This document shows, piece after piece, positions 5,763 through 11,800 of a stretch of 11,800 nt of DNA; positions within the stretch are counted from its first letter, which is position 1; every line of letters starts with the position of its first letter. The position numbers and the translations under genes were made by a program. The notes under the pieces were generated by a model. The model saw nothing but the letters and a program-made list of their open reading frames with translations, ran no database searches and had not been told where the DNA came from. The stretch is from an uncultured Elusimicrobiales bacterium (GTDB lineage: Bacteria; Elusimicrobiota; Elusimicrobia; Elusimicrobiales; Elusimicrobiaceae), in the NCBI GenBank assembly GCA_905235355.1, contig CAJOLM010000034.1:1-11800 (forward strand), written 5' to 3'.

Positions 5763-6269
5763 CTACTCCAGTTCTTTATCGGTCAGTTGGCGGCACTCAA
5801 TGCCGTTTTTTTCTAGGAACACAAGGCCTTCTTGGCTTCTGTCATAGAGCGTTTTGAAAAACACGCGCGTAATGCCTGCCGTGACAATTACTTTAGCACA
5901 ATGGATGCAGGGCGAGACCGTCACATACAGCGTGCTTCCGGCAGTGGAAATGCCGTTCTTGGCGGCAAACAAAATAGCATTTTGCTCAGCGTGCAGTTCA
6001 TTGTTATTAGAAAACACACCATGCGCATCATAGAAGGTGCGGCTGGCGTGATATTCCTCGTACGTCGGAAATTCTTGAGCATATTCTGTTTTGTACACTT
6101 TGACGAAATGATCCTCGCAGTGTTCTTGCCCAGTGGCCGTGCCGTTAAAACCAATGCTGATGACGCGGTTGTCTTTTACCAGCACCGCGCCTACGTGCAT
6201 ACGGCAGCAGGTGGATTGTTCAGCCACCAGCTCTGCCATTTTTGTAAACAGTTTATGTTTATTTTTCAT
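5763..6269 (-). CDS. dCMP deaminase family protein (deoxycytidylate deaminase)
   Basis: This 168-aa zinc-dependent deaminase is predicted to convert dCMP to dUMP, feeding dTMP synthesis. The zinc site and proton shuttle are HAEQNAI (His93, Glu95) and SPCIHC (Cys121, Cys124). The N-terminal part STCCRMHVGAVLVKDNRVISIGFNGTATG matches the VGAVIVKD...GYNGTPSG signature that separates dCMP deaminases from cytidine and tRNA deaminases. About 40 residues (50-90, with an HCEDHF segment) lie between this and the HAE motif, a position where T4-type dCMP deaminases also carry an insert with extra metal or dCTP-binding residues. The start is supported by AGAGG upstream. Only 6 nt separate it from the DUF486 gene, so the two are cotranscribed. 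ComEB-type competence proteins are the same family. Confidence 0.9.
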   Translation of the reverse strand: MKNKHKLFTKMAELVAEQSTCCRMHVGAVLVKDNRVISIGFNGTATGQEHCEDHFVKVYKTEYAQEFPTYEEYHASRTFYDAHGVFSNNNELHAEQNAILFAAKNGISTAGSTLYVTVSPCIHCAKVIVTAGITRVFFKTLYDRSQEGLVFLEKNGIECRQLTDKELE

Positions 6270-6275
6270 AAGCCT

Positions 6276-6608
6276 CTACCATTTTTTAAAGGTTAAAAAT
6301 ACCGCGCCCACCAATAGGCAGAACGCGACAAAATGATTCCAGCGGAAATGTTCGTGAAAATACAAAGATGCAAACATGGTAAACACCAGCAAAGTGATTA
6401 CCTCTTGAGCTACTTTCAGTTGGGTTACGGTGAAGTAGGTGCTGCCGATACGGTTAGCCGGAATCAGCAAGCAATATTCAAAGAAGGCAATCCCCCAGCT
6501 AATCAGCACGACCGCCCATAAGGCGGCATTTTTGTATTTTAAATGCCCATACCAGGCAATAGTCATCAGTAAATTAGAAGCCACTAACAGGGCAAACGGT
6601 TTCCACAT
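6276..6608 (-). CDS. DMT-superfamily small membrane protein, DUF486
   Basis: The 110-aa protein has four predicted membrane helices (about 4-22, 29-48, 66-86, 90-107). It shows the conserved DUF486 signature: TIAWYGHLKYK, VLISWGIAFFEYCLLIPANRIG, TQLKVAQEVITLLVF and a C-terminal GAVFLTF. DUF486 proteins belong to the drug/metabolite transporter superfamily and have the size of half-transporters that dimerise; their substrate is unknown. It is the first gene of the minus-strand group and is divergent from the exporter operon. Its ATG lies 6 nt after a TATAAT box, with a weak AGG only one base before the ATG. Confidence 0.9.
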   Translation of the reverse strand: MWKPFALLVASNLLMTIAWYGHLKYKNAALWAVVLISWGIAFFEYCLLIPANRIGSTYFTVTQLKVAQEVITLLVFTMFASLYFHEHFRWNHFVAFCLLVGAVFLTFKKW

Positions 6609-6614
6609 ACCTAT

Positions 6615-6620
6615 ATTATA
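6615..6620 (-). promoter_or_regulatory. -10 box of the DUF486-deaminase transcript, predicted leaderless
   Basis: Minus-strand TATAAT (6620-6615) is followed by ATAGGT and the ATG at 6608. No good -35 box is seen 16-18 nt upstream. It lies in the 114-bp divergent region with the exporter operon. Confidence 0.5.
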
Positions 6621-6709
6621 TATAAATCGGTTGGCGGGCGGTGCGGTAAAATCAGCCGGGTGGCCTATATATATAATTTTATTCTATACACGCAATAGTC
6701 CGGAATTTA

Positions 6710-6715
6710 TATAAT
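6710..6715 (+). promoter_or_regulatory. -10 box of the exporter operon, predicted leaderless
   Basis: TATAAT ends 7 nt before ATG 6723. The AAAAGG in between is only 1 nt from the ATG, too close to act as a normal Shine-Dalgarno site. A second TATAAT at 6672-6677 could give a longer leader. The -35 region is weak (TATACA 6685-6690, 19-nt spacer). Confidence 0.5.
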
Positions 6716-6722
6716 AAAAGGT

Positions 6723-8060
6723 ATGAAAAAATATTTATTTTTAATTTCCTTCTCATTAATAGCAAACTTAAGTGTGGCTGATTTGCGCGCACAAACCGCG
6801 CCGGCGGCTGCGCAACAGCCGGTGGTTTCCTTTCCGAAACCGGACGACCCGCTGCCGTCTTTAGACAGCAGCTTAAGTGTACATGATTGTGTGCATATTG
6901 CCATGTACAACAGCCCGCGCATTATTAGCGCGCAGCTGGGTGTGCAATCGGCTGAAGTGGCGCTGAGTAATGCCAAAAACACCTTGCTGCCTACAGTATC
7001 TGCGCAGGCACAAACAGGATATGTAAATGAAAAATTTATCGGCGTGCCGCGCAGTAATGATGATTATGTAAATTCTTCTATTGATGCGGCGCTGACCATT
7101 TCGGGCCTGACGGATATTGGTCGCACCATCCGTATGCAAAAGCTGGAACTGGACCGCGCGAAATTAAGCCTTTCAGATGCGGAAAATAGTTTAGTAGCCC
7201 GGGTGAAAAGTGCTTATTACGGCTTATTGGCGGCGCAGCGCACGGTCAAAATCCGCACGCAATCGCGCGATTTATATCAGGAACAATACAACCGCACTAA
7301 GGCATTTTACGACCAGGGTTTGCGTCCGAAAGTAGATGTGACGACGGCAGAAGTGGATTTAAACAATGCTATTTTAAGCTTAATCCGCGCGAAGAATTTA
7401 GTTAAAACGCAAAATGCATTGCTGGCTAATGTCATGGGCGTGACGTACGCAGGCGAATTTAAATTAAGCGGCGAAATTGAAACCGAAGATTTCCCCCTCT
7501 CTTTTGATGAAGCGTTGGCACAAGCCTATCAAAACCGCCCGGATATCCGCTCTTCTAAAGTGGCACTCAATATTAGCGAAATTAAATTGCGCCAGGCAAA
7601 AGCAGGTTACTGGCCGACGTTTACCCTGGGGGCAGCGTTTAGCAAAAGCGGCGACGAATTTAAATTAGATAATGACCAAACGCGTTTATTTGCCGGGGTG
7701 GAAATCCCTATCTTTAGCGCGTTTAAAGTGTATAACGGGGTCAAAAGCGCGCGGATTAATTTGACCGCTGCGCAGAATAGTGACCGCAGTTTGGCTAATG
7801 ATGTGTATCTGGAAGTGCAAAACGCTTTTGTGAGGTTAAATGAAGCGGCGGAAAGTATCCCGGTGGCTAAATCCAATGTGGATAAAGCCAAAGAAAATAT
7901 GGGGCTGGCCCAAGGCCGCTACAACGAAGGTATTGGGGATATGATTTCTTTAAAAGATGCGCAGGTGGCGTATACCGATTCGGAACTAAGCCTGCTGACC
8001 GCGCGTTACGATTATGCCGTGGCGCTGGCGGAGTTAAAACAAGCAATGGGTGTGAAATAA
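6723..8060 (+). CDS. TolC-family outer-membrane efflux channel
   Basis: The 445-aa protein has a Sec signal peptide (MKKYLFLISFSLIANLSVADLRAQ, cleavage near residue 24) and two OEP repeats, about 52-235 and 259-442. The repeats begin SVHDCVHIAMYNSPRIISA and SFDEALAQAYQNRPDIRSS. Each has the long Ala/Gln-rich helices that build the periplasmic tunnel and short strands that enter the outer membrane (TLGAAFSKS, FAGVEIPIF). The YNEGIGDMISLKDAQVAYTDSEL stretch near the end is typical of this family. It would form the trimeric exit duct for the adaptor and ABC transporter encoded directly downstream. The stop is followed after one base by the adaptor start, indicating translational coupling. The absence of an N-terminal lipid-attachment Cys favours a TolC-type rather than OprM-type protein. 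Confidence 0.93.
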   Translation: MKKYLFLISFSLIANLSVADLRAQTAPAAAQQPVVSFPKPDDPLPSLDSSLSVHDCVHIAMYNSPRIISAQLGVQSAEVALSNAKNTLLPTVSAQAQTGYVNEKFIGVPRSNDDYVNSSIDAALTISGLTDIGRTIRMQKLELDRAKLSLSDAENSLVARVKSAYYGLLAAQRTVKIRTQSRDLYQEQYNRTKAFYDQGLRPKVDVTTAEVDLNNAILSLIRAKNLVKTQNALLANVMGVTYAGEFKLSGEIETEDFPLSFDEALAQAYQNRPDIRSSKVALNISEIKLRQAKAGYWPTFTLGAAFSKSGDEFKLDNDQTRLFAGVEIPIFSAFKVYNGVKSARINLTAAQNSDRSLANDVYLEVQNAFVRLNEAAESIPVAKSNVDKAKENMGLAQGRYNEGIGDMISLKDAQVAYTDSELSLLTARYDYAVALAELKQAMGVK

Positions 8061-8061
8061 T

Positions 8062-9297
8062 ATGAACGAAAAAAAGAATATTTTTGTGCGGTTCTTCAGC
8101 TGGTGCTGGAACTTGTCCTGGTGGATTAAACTTATTATCCTACTGCTGCTTGCCGGCGGCGGTTGGTGGGTATATCAGCATTATTTTCAGGCTCCGTCTG
8201 CGCCGCGTTTCCGCACCACGGAAATTAAAAAAGGCGATATGAAAGACGTGGTAGAAGCCTCCGGTCCGCTGGCACCTATTAACACGACCGAAGTCGGCGC
8301 GCTGGTATCTGGCGAGATTTTAAAAATCTATGTAGATTACAACTCCCAAGTGAAAAAAGGCGATTTGATGGCGGTCATTGATCCAACACAAGTGCAAGCC
8401 ACCTACGACCAGGCGCAAGCCAGTTTATCCTCTGCTAAAGAAGAATTGGAATCAGCCAAAATGAATTATGACCTGGCGCAAGCCAATTTAACCCGCTACC
8501 AAACGTTGTACAAGAAAAACTATGTAGCTAAAACGGACTTGGAGCAATATGAGCTGGCATTTGCTAATGCTAAAAGCGGCCTAAACTCCGCCGAGTCGCG
8601 CGTAATCCAGGCGCAAGCCAGCTTGGACCGCGCCCAAAAAGATTTGGACAATACGCGCATTATCGCGCCGATTGACGGCATTGTGCTAGGTAAAAAAGTA
8701 AGCGAAGGCCAATCCTTAACGTCCGGCTACGCCACACCGGAAATGTTTACCCTGGCGCAAGATTTGACCAAGATGCAAATTGAAGCCAAAGTGTCTGAAG
8801 CGGACGTGGTCAAAATTAAAGCAGGCCAGACGGCGCAATTTACATTAGACGGCTACCCGGATGAAAAATTTAACGGTACGATCCGCCAGGTGCGCACCAA
8901 TTATTCCGCGTCTTCGTCCTCTAATAGCAACAGTTCCTCGAACTCTACCACCTACACGGTAGTAATTGATGTAGATAATACAGAGGGCAAATTTATGCCG
9001 GGTATGACGGCTACCATTAGCATTATTACGCAAGATAAAAAAGATGTCTTAATGGTGCAAAATGAGGCGTTGCGTTTCTCCCCTTCTGATAATCAGGAGA
9101 AATATGAGACCACAGGCCTGTGGGTGATAGAGCGCGGTGTAGGCCCTAAACGTGTGGACGTAACCATTGGGATTATCGGCGATAAAGAAACGGAAATTAA
9201 ATCCGGCGACGTGCACGAAGGCCAGCGCGTTATCCTTTCAGAAAATAAAGAAGCCGCTAAAGTCAGCGGGCCGGCCCGTCCGCGCCGCCGCCGTTAA
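8062..9297 (+). CDS. macA: MacA-like periplasmic adaptor (membrane fusion protein, HlyD/RND-type)
   Basis: The 411-aa adaptor has one N-terminal membrane anchor (about 20-40, KLIILLLLAGGGWWVY) and the hairpin domain order expected for MacA. The first half of the lipoyl domain is GALVSGEILKIYVDYNSQVKKGDLMAVIDP. A long coiled-coil hairpin (about 108-195) follows, with DQAQASL, SAKMNYDLAQANL and AQASLDRAQKDL. The second lipoyl half is TRIIAPIDGIVLGKKVSEGQ, then a beta-barrel and a membrane-proximal domain with PGMTATISI. A Ser/Asn-only linker (282-297) lies in the barrel just before TTYTVVIDVDN, where MacA has a shorter loop. The C-terminus is Arg/Pro-rich (RPRRRR). It bridges the permease and the TolC-type channel. 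The gene begins 1 nt after its upstream neighbour and ends in a TAA that overlaps the Shine-Dalgarno site of the ATPase gene. Confidence 0.92.
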   Translation: MNEKKNIFVRFFSWCWNLSWWIKLIILLLLAGGGWWVYQHYFQAPSAPRFRTTEIKKGDMKDVVEASGPLAPINTTEVGALVSGEILKIYVDYNSQVKKGDLMAVIDPTQVQATYDQAQASLSSAKEELESAKMNYDLAQANLTRYQTLYKKNYVAKTDLEQYELAFANAKSGLNSAESRVIQAQASLDRAQKDLDNTRIIAPIDGIVLGKKVSEGQSLTSGYATPEMFTLAQDLTKMQIEAKVSEADVVKIKAGQTAQFTLDGYPDEKFNGTIRQVRTNYSASSSSNSNSSSNSTTYTVVIDVDNTEGKFMPGMTATISIITQDKKDVLMVQNEALRFSPSDNQEKYETTGLWVIERGVGPKRVDVTIGIIGDKETEIKSGDVHEGQRVILSENKEAAKVSGPARPRRRR

Positions 9298-9307
9298 GGA
9301 GTGATTC

Positions 9308-9994
9308 ATGAGTTTAATAGAAACAACTGACCTGTATAAAACGTATACCATTGGCGACGTGTCCGTACACGCCTTGCAAGGGGTCAGCATCTCTATTGAA
9401 CGCGGCGAATTTGTGGCGGTTATGGGGCCGTCCGGCAGCGGTAAATCTACCTTTATGAATATTTTGGGCTGCCTAGATAAACCCACTAGTGGTAAATATA
9501 TTTTAGACGGTATAGACGTAACCGCAACGAATCTGTCTAAACTGGCGGGCGTGCGCAACCGCAAAATCGGCTTTGTGTTTCAAGGCTTTAACCTTATCAG
9601 CCGCACGACGGCACTTGAAAATGTGGAACTGCCCATGGTGTACAATCACACCCCGTCCGGGCAGCGGCGCAAAAAGGCCCTGGAAGCGTTGGAAGCGGTG
9701 GGCTTGTCCCAAAGAGCGCATCACATGCCTAATCAACTTTCCGGCGGGCAGCAGCAGCGCGTAGCAATTGCGCGCAGCTTGGTATGCGACGCGCCGATTA
9801 TTTTTGCCGACGAGCCGACAGGTAATTTGGATACCAAAATGAGTATTGAAGTGATGGATTTATTTACCCGCTTAAATAAAGAAATGGGCAAGACAATTAT
9901 TCTAATCACGCACGAGCCGGATATCGCGCAATATGCCGGGCGTTTAGTTACATTTCGCGATGGGCAAAAAGTAAGTGATGAGGTGAGAAAATGA
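9308..9994 (+). CDS. ABC transporter ATPase of MacB/LolD type
   Basis: This 228-aa stand-alone nucleotide-binding subunit powers the exporter. It has Walker A GPSGSGKST (40-48), a Q-loop with Gln92, signature LSGGQ (144-148), Walker B IIFADE (164-169), D-loop GNLD and the switch His202 (THE). The opening LYKTYTIGDVSVHALQGVSISIERGEF and GCLDKPTSGKYILDG are characteristic of the MacB/LolD/FtsE group, which performs mechanotransmission instead of classic transport. AAGGAG (9296-9301) 7 nt before the ATG sets the start. In E. coli MacB this domain is fused to the permease; here the permease is a separate gene that begins inside the last codons, through an ATGA overlap. Confidence 0.95.
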   Translation: MSLIETTDLYKTYTIGDVSVHALQGVSISIERGEFVAVMGPSGSGKSTFMNILGCLDKPTSGKYILDGIDVTATNLSKLAGVRNRKIGFVFQGFNLISRTTALENVELPMVYNHTPSGQRRKKALEALEAVGLSQRAHHMPNQLSGGQQQRVAIARSLVCDAPIIFADEPTGNLDTKMSIEVMDLFTRLNKEMGKTIILITHEPDIAQYAGRLVTFRDGQKVSDEVRK

Positions 9995-11220
9995 TAGACA
10001 CCCTTTTATCGGTTTTCCGTATTTCACTCAAAGCCATTATGGCTAACAAAATGCGCGCTGCGCTGACGAGCTTGGGTATTGTTATCGGTGTGGCGGCGGT
10101 CATTACCATGTTGGCGGTTGGCTCCGGCACGCAACAAAGTATGAACGAGCGTTTTGCGCGTTTCGGTACGAACATTTTATATTTACGTCAGCCGTGGGAT
10201 TTGGACGAAACTATTTCTTCCCCCGAAGATGTGACGATGGACGACGTGCGCGCTATCCGCCGGGTGGAAGATGTGGTGTCGGCCGCTCCGTATATCAGCT
10301 CCGGCTTTTCTGTCAAATACGGCTATACTTCTACGTCTATTGATGTGCTCGCTACTGATACGGATATTTTTAAAACCTATGATTGGGAAATTGCTTCCGG
10401 CCGCACTTTCAATGAACACGAAGTGGATACCTATGCGCAAGTGGCGGTCTTGGGCGATACCGTGGCGAAAACTATTTTTAATGATTTAGACCCTATCGGA
10501 AAAACCGTGATTTTTAACGAAATTCCGTTTACGGTTGTTGGAGTTATGAAGAAAAGTGGCCAGGGCGGTTGGGGCTTTGATATGGATGAAGGTACGCTGA
10601 TTCCTTATACAACAGGTAAAGTAAAAATGGATACCGGGTGGAAAAGCACGAGTCGCCGGGCTTTGGACCAGGTTATTATTCGCGTCAAAGATATTAATAC
10701 CATAGAAGAAACCAAAGAAGCTATTACTAATACCGTGCGTAATACACACAAAATTCACCCGCTGGCTAAAGATGATTTTCAATTAGACGATATGGCCTCT
10801 TGGATAGAACAAGCCAAAGCCGCCAGCAAGACCATGGGTATTTTGTTGGGGGTCATTGGCGCGGTGTCACTCTTGGTGGGTGGTATTGGGGTTATGAATA
10901 TTATGCTCGTGTCGGTAACTGAGCGCACGCGCGAAATCGGCATCCGTATGGCTATTGGGGCGACCAGTGCCGATATCCGCTTGCAATTTTTAGCTGAAGC
11001 GGTGACGCTCTCTTGCTTTGGCGGGCTGATTGGGGTGGCACTAGGCGTAGGGATTGCGCTGTTTGTGGCGAACCATGCCGAAAATATCCCGGCGCAGCTC
11101 AGCATAGCGTCTATCTTTATTTCCTTTGGGTTTTCCGCCGCGACGGGTATTTTCTTTGGCTTTTATCCAGCCTACAAAGCCTCTAAACTTACGCCTATTG
11201 ATGCGTTAAGGTATGAGTAA
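9991..11220 (+). CDS. macB: MacB-type ABC transporter permease
   Basis: The 409-aa permease has the topology of the MacB/FtsX superfamily: one N-terminal membrane helix (about 23-43, ALTSLGIVIGVAAVITML), a large periplasmic domain (about 45-280) and three C-terminal helices (about 282-306, 335-357, 368-392). The diagnostic segment GIGVMNIMLVSVTERTREIG followed by IRMAIGA is the coupling-helix region that contacts the ATPase, and the chain ends in the conserved PIDALRYE. It overlaps the ATPase stop by 4 nt. With the ATPase it corresponds to the C-terminal part of E. coli MacB. Such systems export macrolides, peptides, lipoproteins or siderophores; the substrate here is unknown. Confidence 0.93.
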   Translation: MIDTLLSVFRISLKAIMANKMRAALTSLGIVIGVAAVITMLAVGSGTQQSMNERFARFGTNILYLRQPWDLDETISSPEDVTMDDVRAIRRVEDVVSAAPYISSGFSVKYGYTSTSIDVLATDTDIFKTYDWEIASGRTFNEHEVDTYAQVAVLGDTVAKTIFNDLDPIGKTVIFNEIPFTVVGVMKKSGQGGWGFDMDEGTLIPYTTGKVKMDTGWKSTSRRALDQVIIRVKDINTIEETKEAITNTVRNTHKIHPLAKDDFQLDDMASWIEQAKAASKTMGILLGVIGAVSLLVGGIGVMNIMLVSVTERTREIGIRMAIGATSADIRLQFLAEAVTLSCFGGLIGVALGVGIALFVANHAENIPAQLSIASIFISFGFSAATGIFFGFYPAYKASKLTPIDALRYE

Positions 11221-11239
11221 TCCCTATAAATTATGACAT

Positions 11240-11274
11240 ACACAAAAGGATCTATACGATAGAGCCTTTTGTGT
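11240..11274. terminator. Shared hairpin terminator between convergent permease and pilin genes
   Basis: ACACAAAAGG (11240-11249) pairs with CCTTTTGTGT (11265-11274), and inside it TCTAT pairs with ATAGA around an ACG loop, with one A/G mismatch between the stems. The plus side continues GTATTATTT, a modest T-rich tail; the minus side is less T-rich. It lies between the permease stop (11220) and the pilin stop (11278) and probably serves mainly the plus-strand operon. Confidence 0.65.
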
Positions 11275-11277
11275 GTA

Positions 11278-11799
11278 TTATTTGAGTATGAAAGTCTTAT
11301 CCCATCCATTGTCTACTTCTATTTCTTGACCTCTTAAGTTTTGGCACACTTTAATAGCGGTTATCCCCCGGGCTTTGCACTGTCTATCGTCCTTATGAGA
11401 GAGTCCATATTCGTTCCAGCCTACTTTAGGTTCTTGAAAGATTTGAGAATAACGGATTGTTTGGTCTCCCGCTTCTACTTTTGTTTTATTAAAAATACCA
11501 TATCGCACATTATTGCAATCATAGACATCTCCGTCTTTAGTTTTGGAACGCACACATGCTGCATTAATAGGGATACCAATATCTAGTTGGTCAAAGTCGT
11601 AACTATAATCTCCATTAGCCAAGTAATATGCTTCTTGGGCTTGTTTCAAAGCGGCTACTAGGTTCATGTAACGTGATAGGTCTGCTTTTTTTACTGCTAC
11701 CTGATATTGCGGCAAGGCTATGGCCGATAATATGCCGATAATGAGTACAACGACGAGTAGTTCAATAAGCGTAAAGCCGAAACTAAATAAAGTCGTCAT
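11278..11799 (-). CDS. Type IV pilin-like protein (pseudopilin)
   Basis: The 173-aa protein starts at ATG 11799, one base from the window end; an earlier in-frame start outside the window is possible. The short leader ends in a Gly8/Phe9 prepilin peptidase site. The conserved GFTLIELLVVVLIIGILSAIALP segment follows, with Glu at position 5 of the mature chain, and then the amphipathic helix QYQVAVKKADLSRYMNLVAALKQAQEAYYLANGDY. The C-terminal head has four cysteines (82, 95, 141, 152), probably two disulfides. The N-terminal half, with QYQVAVKKA and YYLANG, is the form found in large families of pilin-like genes in Elusimicrobium. No pilus assembly gene is visible in the window. It is transcribed towards the exporter operon. 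Confidence 0.9.
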   Translation of the reverse strand: MTTLFSFGFTLIELLVVVLIIGILSAIALPQYQVAVKKADLSRYMNLVAALKQAQEAYYLANGDYSYDFDQLDIGIPINAACVRSKTKDGDVYDCNNVRYGIFNKTKVEAGDQTIRYSQIFQEPKVGWNEYGLSHKDDRQCKARGITAIKVCQNLRGQEIEVDNGWDKTFILK

Positions 11800-11800
11800 T

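Noticed and set aside
6439..6714. 91-codon plus-strand frame
   Set aside because: It is the shadow of the DUF486 gene, whose product has clear conserved motifs and four membrane helices.
11234..11240. Another TATGTCA copy (on the minus strand)
   Set aside because: It is a single isolated heptamer in a terminator region, without phased partners; expected by chance.
1..11800. CRISPR array, tRNA, rRNA or intact insertion sequence
   Set aside because: No regularly spaced long repeats, cloverleaf-like segments, transposase motifs or paired terminal repeats were found by eye.

Overview
The window looks like a piece of an Elusimicrobiota genome (a gut-type Elusimicrobium relative), with a foreign or mis-joined sequence at its left end. 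The phylum assignment is inference. It rests on the class-III-type pseudopilin at the right edge, which is typical of the many pilin-like genes in Elusimicrobium, on the Gram-negative envelope genes, and on the moderate-GC coding style from about 1300 onward.

Region 1 (1 to about 690) is very AT-rich. On the minus strand it carries an open frame running off the left edge. It encodes a ubiquitin-like domain, a charged low-complexity linker and the start of a hydrophobic segment, the architecture of eukaryotic HERP/TMUB-type ER membrane proteins. It has no ribosome binding site. It is either protist DNA joined by assembly or a recent transfer, and it is the most unusual item here. Region 2 (about 690 to 1577) is a prophage remnant: a small PBECR-type phage nuclease and a frameshifted, truncated scaffold-like coiled-coil protein. 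Region 3 (1575 to 2400, minus) is a probable winged-helix protein gene broken by an exact 10-bp tandem duplication. It is preceded by a good sigma70-type promoter embedded in four TATGTCA repeats spaced one helical turn apart.

Region 4 (2400 to 6610) is ordinary chromosome. mutY (+) stands alone behind a perfect 17-bp hairpin. It is followed on the minus strand by a DUF486 membrane protein, a dCMP deaminase, a YfgM-like TPR protein and a FadL/OmpP1 outer-membrane channel, read in that order. Region 5 (6620 to 11220, plus) is one compact operon for a tripartite MacAB-TolC-type exporter: outer-membrane channel, periplasmic adaptor, a separate LolD-type ATPase and a separate MacB-type permease, with junctions of 1 nt, 10 nt and a 4-nt overlap. 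It meets a pseudopilin gene convergently across a shared hairpin terminator.

Four genes (mutY, the TPR gene, DUF486 and the tolC homologue) have a TATAAT or TAAAAT box ending 6 or 7 nt before the ATG, which predicts leaderless mRNAs; genes inside operons use Shine-Dalgarno sites instead. No tRNA, rRNA, CRISPR array or intact mobile element was seen.
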